A DNA stretch of 26,996 nucleotides from contig DATJHM010000068.1 in assembly GCA_035493895.1 (NCBI GenBank), forward strand, positions 1 through 26,996, in the 5' to 3' direction. A model generated the notes under the pieces. That model ran no database searches, was not told the DNA's origin, and was given only the letters and a program-made list of their open reading frames with translations. Positions 22,567 through 26,996 of the stretch are shown in pieces. The stretch is from DATJHM01 sp035493895. GTDB taxonomy: Bacteria; Chloroflexota; Ktedonobacteria; Ktedonobacterales; Ktedonobacteraceae. A program made the translations under genes and the position numbers. Position 1 is the stretch's first letter, and every line of letters begins with the position of its first letter.

Positions 22567-23721
22567 GTGCAAACGTTGATACATCATGTGACGCTGGTTT
22601 TGCCCGAGCACGTGCTTGAAAATGGTTGGCTCCTGGTGGAAGATGGCGTTATTCTTGATCTGGGAGAAGAGGCGACGCGGCCCACTCCTGGCGCTCATGC
22701 CATAGATGGTGGGGCGAGCTTCTTGCTGCCCGGGCTCATCGATTTGCATTGCGATGCAATTGAGCGGCTTGTTGAACCTCGTCCCAATGTGCATTTTGAT
22801 CTGCACATCGCACTGCAAGAGGCGGATTATCGTCTGGCTGGGAGTGGCATTACCTGCGAATTTCATGCGGTCTCCTTGAACGATGACGAGTTTGGGGTGC
22901 GCACGGACGAACTGGTCATCAACCTGAGCAAGATCGTGCGCACGGATCGCGAGGAATGCCTCATTCGCCACAAGCTTCACACCCGCCTGGAACTGAGTAG
23001 TGCACGCGGCTATGAGATCATTCTGCAAATGATAGCGCAGGGGGCCTCCGATCTGGTCTCGCTGATGGATCATAATCCCGGTCAGGGTCAATATCCTTCG
23101 GAAAAGACTTTCCGTGACTATATTGCGTTTACGACGAATCGCAGTGAAGCGGAGATTGATGAGCTTCTGGAACTGAAACGCGGCCAGCTCGTTCATGCTG
23201 CGGCGCGCATTGAACGCGTGACGAGCGCGGCGCGAGCAGCCGGTCTGGCAATTGCGACGCACGATGACGATACGGCGAGCAAAGTGGAGCAGTGGCCCGC
23301 GCTCGGTGTGAGCATGAGCGAGTTCCCGACGACGATGGAGGCGGCGCGGCGCGCGCACGAATTGGGGCTGATCGTCTGTATGGGTGCGCCGAATGTGGTG
23401 CGTGGACGCTCCAGTGGCGGCAATCTCAGTGCGCTTGAAGGCATTCAGGCAGGCGTTGTTGATATGTTATGTGCGGATTACCATCCTCTCTCGATGCTCA
23501 ATGCCGTGTTCATGCTTGTGCAACGGCAACTGGTCTCCTTGCCAGAAGCCGTACGCATGGTCACGCTCAATCCGGCGCGGGCCGCGCACATGGATCGAGA
23601 GTACGGATCGCTTGAGCCCGGCAAGATCGCCGATATGATACTGGTGCAGATGACGAAGCGGAATATTCCTCGTGTCCAGCGCCTGTTTCTGGGCGGGGAA
23701 GAGAAGCTCAAATTCGCTTGA
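22567..23721 (+). CDS. phnM: Alpha-D-ribose 1-(alkylphosphonate) 5-triphosphate diphosphatase PhnM
   Basis: The product has 384 residues. It is an amidohydrolase-fold metal enzyme that removes pyrophosphate from the ribose 5-triphosphate before PhnJ acts. LLPGLIDLHCDAIERLVEPRPNVHFDL carries the first metal-binding segment (PhnM has His-x-Asp in place of the His-x-His of common amidohydrolases). It then has SLMDHNPGQGQY, IATHDDDT, the MSEFPTTMEAARRA pattern and DMLCADYHPLSML with the metal aspartate. Near the end are LNPARAAHMD and YGSLEPGKIADMILV. It starts at a GTG at 22567 with GAGGAG 8 nt upstream, 48 bp after phnL. A second relative lies at 26631. Confidence 0.93.
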   Translation: MQTLIHHVTLVLPEHVLENGWLLVEDGVILDLGEEATRPTPGAHAIDGGASFLLPGLIDLHCDAIERLVEPRPNVHFDLHIALQEADYRLAGSGITCEFHAVSLNDDEFGVRTDELVINLSKIVRTDREECLIRHKLHTRLELSSARGYEIILQMIAQGASDLVSLMDHNPGQGQYPSEKTFRDYIAFTTNRSEAEIDELLELKRGQLVHAAARIERVTSAARAAGLAIATHDDDTASKVEQWPALGVSMSEFPTTMEAARRAHELGLIVCMGAPNVVRGRSSGGNLSALEGIQAGVVDMLCADYHPLSMLNAVFMLVQRQLVSLPEAVRMVTLNPARAAHMDREYGSLEPGKIADMILVQMTKRNIPRVQRLFLGGEEKLKFA

Positions 23722-23736
23722 TAGTGTGGAAATGGC

Positions 23737-24579
23737 ATGATAAAGAAAAATATTACCAATAAGATACAGGCTGTAATTTTTGACTGGTCTGGCACAATGG
23801 TCGATTTCGGCTCTCTTGCACCCGTCCAGGTATTCTCGGAGCTGTTCGCAACCCATGGCGTGACGTTATCAGCTGCCGAAGTGCGGGCTCCGATGGGGAT
23901 GCTGAAGCGTGACCATATCCGCGCGCTTCTGGAGATGGAACGCGTGGCGGCCGCCTGGCAGAGCGTGCACGGCGCGCCTGCAAATGAGCAAACGATCGAC
24001 GCGTTGAATGCCGAGCTGGAACAGCATATGCCGTCGGTTGCGGCTCGTTATGTAAAGCCGATTCCCGGAGCAGTGGAAGCGCTGCAACGTCTGCGTGCAC
24101 GCTCGATCCGCATCGGGTCCACCACGGGTTATACGCGGGAGACGATGAATGCCGTGCGACCTGCTGCAAGGGAGATGGGGATCGAGGTCGAGGCGCTCTC
24201 GACCTCTTCATCGTCGGAGGTGCCCGCTGGCCGTCCCGCGCCCTGGATGATCTATCGCAACTGTATGGAATTGGGGATCTATCCGCCCTCAGCCGTGGTC
24301 AAGGTCGGCGATACGCTTCAGGATATCTATGAAGGGAAGAACGCGGGCGCATGGGCGATCGGGGTCGTCATCGGGAGTAGCCTGCTTGGTCTTTCCGAGG
24401 AAGCGTTTGCCCGGCTGGACGCGGTTGAACGTGAGCGATGTATTGGTGAGGTAAGAGAGACGTTCTTCCAGGCCGGTGCACACGATGTCATCGATAGTCT
24501 GGATGAACTGGATAGGTGTATTACAGCGATTGAACGGCGTTTAGTGGAGGAAAGAGATGGCGAGACAGTACGGCGATAA
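23737..24579 (+). CDS. phnX: Phosphonoacetaldehyde hydrolase PhnX (phosphonatase)
   Basis: The product has 280 residues. It is a HAD-family enzyme that splits phosphonoacetaldehyde to acetaldehyde and phosphate. The nucleophile is Asp16 in VIFDWSGTMVDFGS, and the cap-domain Schiff-base lysine is Lys57 in MGMLKRDHIRALL, the mark that separates PhnX from other HAD proteins. SIRIGSTTGYTRE holds the HAD motif II Ser/Thr, and VKVGDTLQDIYEGKNAGAWAIGV the motif III acids. It lies 15 bp after phnM, and its 3' end overlaps the next gene by 23 bp. Its presence in a C-P lyase operon gives a second, C-P lyase-independent way to use 2-aminoethylphosphonate or related compounds. Confidence 0.92.
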   Translation: MIKKNITNKIQAVIFDWSGTMVDFGSLAPVQVFSELFATHGVTLSAAEVRAPMGMLKRDHIRALLEMERVAAAWQSVHGAPANEQTIDALNAELEQHMPSVAARYVKPIPGAVEALQRLRARSIRIGSTTGYTRETMNAVRPAAREMGIEVEALSTSSSSEVPAGRPAPWMIYRNCMELGIYPPSAVVKVGDTLQDIYEGKNAGAWAIGVVIGSSLLGLSEEAFARLDAVERERCIGEVRETFFQAGAHDVIDSLDELDRCITAIERRLVEERDGETVRR

Positions 24580-25924
24580 TCGCGTTGCCGAGGGCGATGT
24601 GAACATAACCCCGGCGCGCGAAACGTGGTCGACCCGGCTCCCAGAGTCGACGCGTGAGACGCTCGCAGAAGATGCTCGCTGGTTCCTGCATCAATCGCTC
24701 TCGACGCCCTGCCTGAACGTGGTGAACGCTGCCGAAGGTGTCTATCTTGAGGATGCTTCGGGGGCGCGTATTCTCGATTTCCATGGGAATAATGTGCACC
24801 AGCTTGGCCATGGGCATCCACGTGTCGTCGCGGCGGTAATCAAGCAGTTGCAGCAGTTGCCTTTTTCGCCTCGTCGTTATACGAACGAGACATCCATCGC
24901 GCTTGCCCGGCGGCTGGCGCATCTGGCTCCCGGCGACGATAACTGGAAGGCGCTCTTTGCTCCTGGCGCAGCTGAGGCGATGAGCATGGCGCTCAAACTG
25001 GCCCGGCGCGCGACCGGACGCTATAAGACGATTTCGTTATGGGGCAGCTTTCACGGGGCCACGATGGATACGATTGCGGTGAGTGGCGAGTCGCTCTTCC
25101 ACAAGGGCCTGGGACCGCTTATACCGGGCGCATTGCACGTTCCGCCGTATCTGCCACGCCAATGTGTCTTCCATTGCGGCGAACGCTGTTCGCTCAGTTG
25201 CGCCCACTATATCGACACAGTGTTCGAGCAAGAGGGCGAGATTGGCGCGGTGATTGTCGAGACTATCCGCAACACCGACGTGGTTGCTCCCCCGCCCGAA
25301 TATTATCATGCATTGCGCGAGATTTGTGATCGGCACGGCGCTCTTTTGATCGTGGATGAAACGGCGATTGCACTTGGTCGCACCGGTCGGATGTTTGCCA
25401 TTGAGCATTACGGCATTCAGCCAGACATGATCGTGATGGGTAAAGGACTCGGCGGCGGCGTTTTTCCGCTGGCGGCGCTGCTTGCACGCGATGAACTGAA
25501 TATTGCCCAGGATACCGCTATCGGACACTTTACGCACGAAAAGTCGCCAGTAGGGGCAGCGGCGGCACTGGCAACCCTCGATACGCTTGAGGATGAGGGT
25601 CTGATCGAGCGTGCAGCCCGGCTCGAAGAACCGTTTGCCACAAAACTACATGCGTACACCTCTCGTTTCGCGTGTGTCGGACCAATGCGCCATATGGGCA
25701 TGCTCTTCTCGCTCGATATTATGCATCCAGAGCGCCCGCATGAGCCGTGGAATGCTGGTGCGGAGGCTATTCTCTATGAGGCGCTGGCACGAGGACTGAG
25801 CTTCAAAGTATCGAGCGGTTTCGTATTGACGTTCTCTCCGCCTCTGATCATCGAGCCCGAGCAATGGGAGGATGCCTGTCGCATCCTGGGTGAATCGATC
25901 GAAGTGGTGTTGAATGCTCGCTGA
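24557..25924 (+). CDS. Class-III PLP enzyme linked to PhnX: hydroxy-aminoethylphosphonate lyase (PbfA-like) or AEP transaminase
   Basis: The product has 455 residues. It has the class-III (ornithine/GABA-type) aminotransferase fold: FAPGAAEAMSMALKLAR, LWGSFHGATM, Asp267 in LLIVDETAIALGRTGRMFA and the PLP lysine Lys296 in VMGKGLGGGVFPLA. In known PhnX clusters this fold is either PbfA, which turns (R)-1-hydroxy-2-aminoethylphosphonate into phosphonoacetaldehyde and ammonia, or a class-III transaminase in place of PhnW. No PhnW is visible here, so both stay open. Four cysteines, 203, 207, 211 and 215, make an exact C-x3-C-x3-C-x3-C run. GGAGG precedes the ATG, which lies inside phnX (23-bp overlap), so the two are coupled. 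Either reaction would feed PhnX. Confidence 0.8.
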   Translation: MARQYGDNRVAEGDVNITPARETWSTRLPESTRETLAEDARWFLHQSLSTPCLNVVNAAEGVYLEDASGARILDFHGNNVHQLGHGHPRVVAAVIKQLQQLPFSPRRYTNETSIALARRLAHLAPGDDNWKALFAPGAAEAMSMALKLARRATGRYKTISLWGSFHGATMDTIAVSGESLFHKGLGPLIPGALHVPPYLPRQCVFHCGERCSLSCAHYIDTVFEQEGEIGAVIVETIRNTDVVAPPPEYYHALREICDRHGALLIVDETAIALGRTGRMFAIEHYGIQPDMIVMGKGLGGGVFPLAALLARDELNIAQDTAIGHFTHEKSPVGAAAALATLDTLEDEGLIERAARLEEPFATKLHAYTSRFACVGPMRHMGMLFSLDIMHPERPHEPWNAGAEAILYEALARGLSFKVSSGFVLTFSPPLIIEPEQWEDACRILGESIEVVLNAR

Positions 25925-25957
25925 TATCATCCTTTGATGAAGAAAGGTATCTATCAT

Positions 25958-26602
25958 ATGTCGTCAGAAGATAATGCGGCCCGAGTCTGGCAGCATTCTT
26001 TATCTGAGCAGCCGTTTGTCGACGCAACGGCCATGGTCCGCGCCAGCGAACTGGGCGGGTGGACTTCGGTTGGTCGCGCTTGCACATTTCTTGAAGTCAA
26101 GCTTGGTGATTATACATACACAAGCGATAGCGTCGAGATTAACTATGCCGAGCTCGGAAAATTCTGCTCAATCGCTTCACATGTGACGATTAATCCCGGC
26201 AACCATCCCATGGGCCGCGTCATGCAGCACCATGCGACCTATCGTCGTGTAGCCTATGGTTTTGCGGAGACCGACGATGAGACAATCTTTGCATGGCGTC
26301 GAGCGCACCAGGTCACGATTGGTCACGATGTATGGATCGGGCATGGTGCGACGATTCTCCCCGGTAGAACGATTGGCACGGGCGCGATCGTGGGCGCGGG
26401 AGCGGTCGTGACCCATGACGTTGCACCATACACCATTGTCGGTGGTGTTCCCGCTCACCCCATAAAAGAGCGCTTCCCGCGTGAGATTGCCGAGCAGTTG
26501 CTGGAGATCGCCTGGTGGGATTGGCCGCGTGAGAAACTGGTAGCATGTTTCTCAGACTTTAATGATCTGGCCTTCTTTTTGCAAAAGCATGGTCGTAAGT
26601 AA
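25958..26602 (+). CDS. Phosphonate-cluster hexapeptide acyltransferase (TIGR03308-like)
   Basis: The product has 214 residues. It is a left-handed beta-helix acyltransferase: the hexapeptide runs around GRACTFLEVKLGDYTYTSDSVEINYAELGKFCSIASHVTI and VTIGHDVWIGHGATILPGRTIGTGAIVGAGAVVTHDVAPYTIVGGVPA. NPGNHPMGRVMQHH with its His pair is typical of the family found in phosphonate clusters, and WWDWPREKL closes the fold as in xenobiotic acetyltransferases. The acceptor is unknown; N-acetylation of an aminophosphonate is a reasonable guess. I chose the ATG at 25958, with AAGG 10 nt upstream; TTG/ATG codons at 25934/25937 are possible. It is not related to the GNAT-type PhnO of E. coli. Confidence 0.85.
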   Translation: MSSEDNAARVWQHSLSEQPFVDATAMVRASELGGWTSVGRACTFLEVKLGDYTYTSDSVEINYAELGKFCSIASHVTINPGNHPMGRVMQHHATYRRVAYGFAETDDETIFAWRRAHQVTIGHDVWIGHGATILPGRTIGTGAIVGAGAVVTHDVAPYTIVGGVPAHPIKERFPREIAEQLLEIAWWDWPREKLVACFSDFNDLAFFLQKHGRK

Positions 26603-26630
26603 TTTTTTCTATGAAGCGATGAAAAAATAG

Positions 26631-26996
26631 ATGCATAAAAATATGACTGTTATTACTGGTGGCACCATCGTTCTGCCGGATCAAACCGTCGCCGGTTCGC
26701 CCCTGATCCGCGATGGACGGATTGAGGCCATCGTGCCAGCGGACCAGACGGATATCGTCCTATCCGCGCACAAAACGATCGATGCGCAGGGCATGTACGT
26801 CGTGCCGGGGATTATTGATACACATAGCGATGCCATTGAGAAGGAGATAGAGCCGCGTCCCGGTTCGCGTTTCCCCATGGAGACCGCTTTCTACGAATTA
26901 GAAAAGAAGCTGGTAGGACACGGTATCACGACGATCTATCATGGGTTATCTATGTCCGGGGGCGTCGGGCCACGAAGCGATGAAGTGGTCGAGCAG
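26631..26996 (+). CDS. phnM: Second PhnM-like amidohydrolase, 3' end outside the window
   Basis: 122 codons are visible and the frame is open to the window end. ITGGTIVLPDQTVAGSPLIRDGRI leads to MYVVPGIIDTHSDAIEKEIEPRPGSRFPMETAFYELEKKLVGHGITTIYHGLSM, which is a PhnM first metal segment (His-x-Asp) and the family motif ExEPRP. It is closer in style to the Firmicutes-type PhnM (IDTHSDAIEK) than to the copy at 22567 (IDLHCDAIERL), so it looks like a separate lineage rather than a recent duplicate. An ATG at 26643 (MTVITGG) is an alternative start; neither has a strong ribosome site. It is 28 bp after the acyltransferase gene. Confidence 0.85.
   Translation, partial: MHKNMTVITGGTIVLPDQTVAGSPLIRDGRIEAIVPADQTDIVLSAHKTIDAQGMYVVPGIIDTHSDAIEKEIEPRPGSRFPMETAFYELEKKLVGHGITTIYHGLSMSGGVGPRSDEVVEQ

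Noticed and set aside
22393..23358. 321-residue minus-strand open frame opposite phnL/phnM
   Set aside because: It is a shadow of phnM and the end of phnL, whose protein families are unmistakable on the plus strand; its own translation has no domain-like pattern.

Overview
The window looks chromosomal, from a free-living bacterium of moderate GC. The mix of genes suggests a Chloroflexota member, perhaps Ktedonobacteria: an ECF41-type sigma factor, many lone regulators, BNR-repeat lipoproteins, short palindromic intergenic repeats and a large phosphonate cluster. This assignment is inference from gene style only; no rRNA or other marker gene is present.

Left part (1-12121). This is a loose collection of unrelated genes. 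It opens with the 3' end of a short-chain dehydrogenase gene. Next comes a gene graveyard (about 300-1363): a MurF fragment on the minus strand abuts an open reading frame that joins the end of a C39-like peptidase to the ATPase end of a histidine kinase. Then follow a cysteine desulfurase, a second class-V PLP enzyme, a zinc-ribbon protein, a BNR-repeat lipoprotein and a SAM methyltransferase. On the minus strand lie an ECF41 sigma factor with a DUF385/Ddn-like gene, a small membrane protein, a SRPBCC protein behind a perfect 52-bp palindrome, an aquaglyceroporin and an unknown small protein. A lone receiver-domain protein is on the plus strand.

Right part (12122-26996). This is a phosphonate uptake and degradation locus of about 13 kb on the plus strand: phnC-phnE-phnD (ABC importer), phnG-H-I-J-K-L-M (C-P lyase pathway), phnX (phosphonoacetaldehyde hydrolase), a class-III PLP enzyme that probably feeds PhnX, a hexapeptide acyltransferase of the phosphonate-linked family, and a second phnM-like amidohydrolase cut by the window end. 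C-P lyase and phosphonatase routes are thus combined in one apparent operon. No phnN, phnP, phnF or phnW is visible; some may lie past the right edge.

The most striking item is the divergently transcribed gene at 12122-13810. It encodes a single cytoplasmic polypeptide in which a PhnD-like phosphonate-binding domain is fused in front of a LacI-type helix-turn-helix and a shortened LacI effector domain. It has what looks like a leaderless promoter, and an 18-bp LacI-like near-palindrome lies between it and phnC. I propose that it is a one-component phosphonate sensor built from the importer's own binding protein. The sequence supports the architecture; sensing and target are inference.
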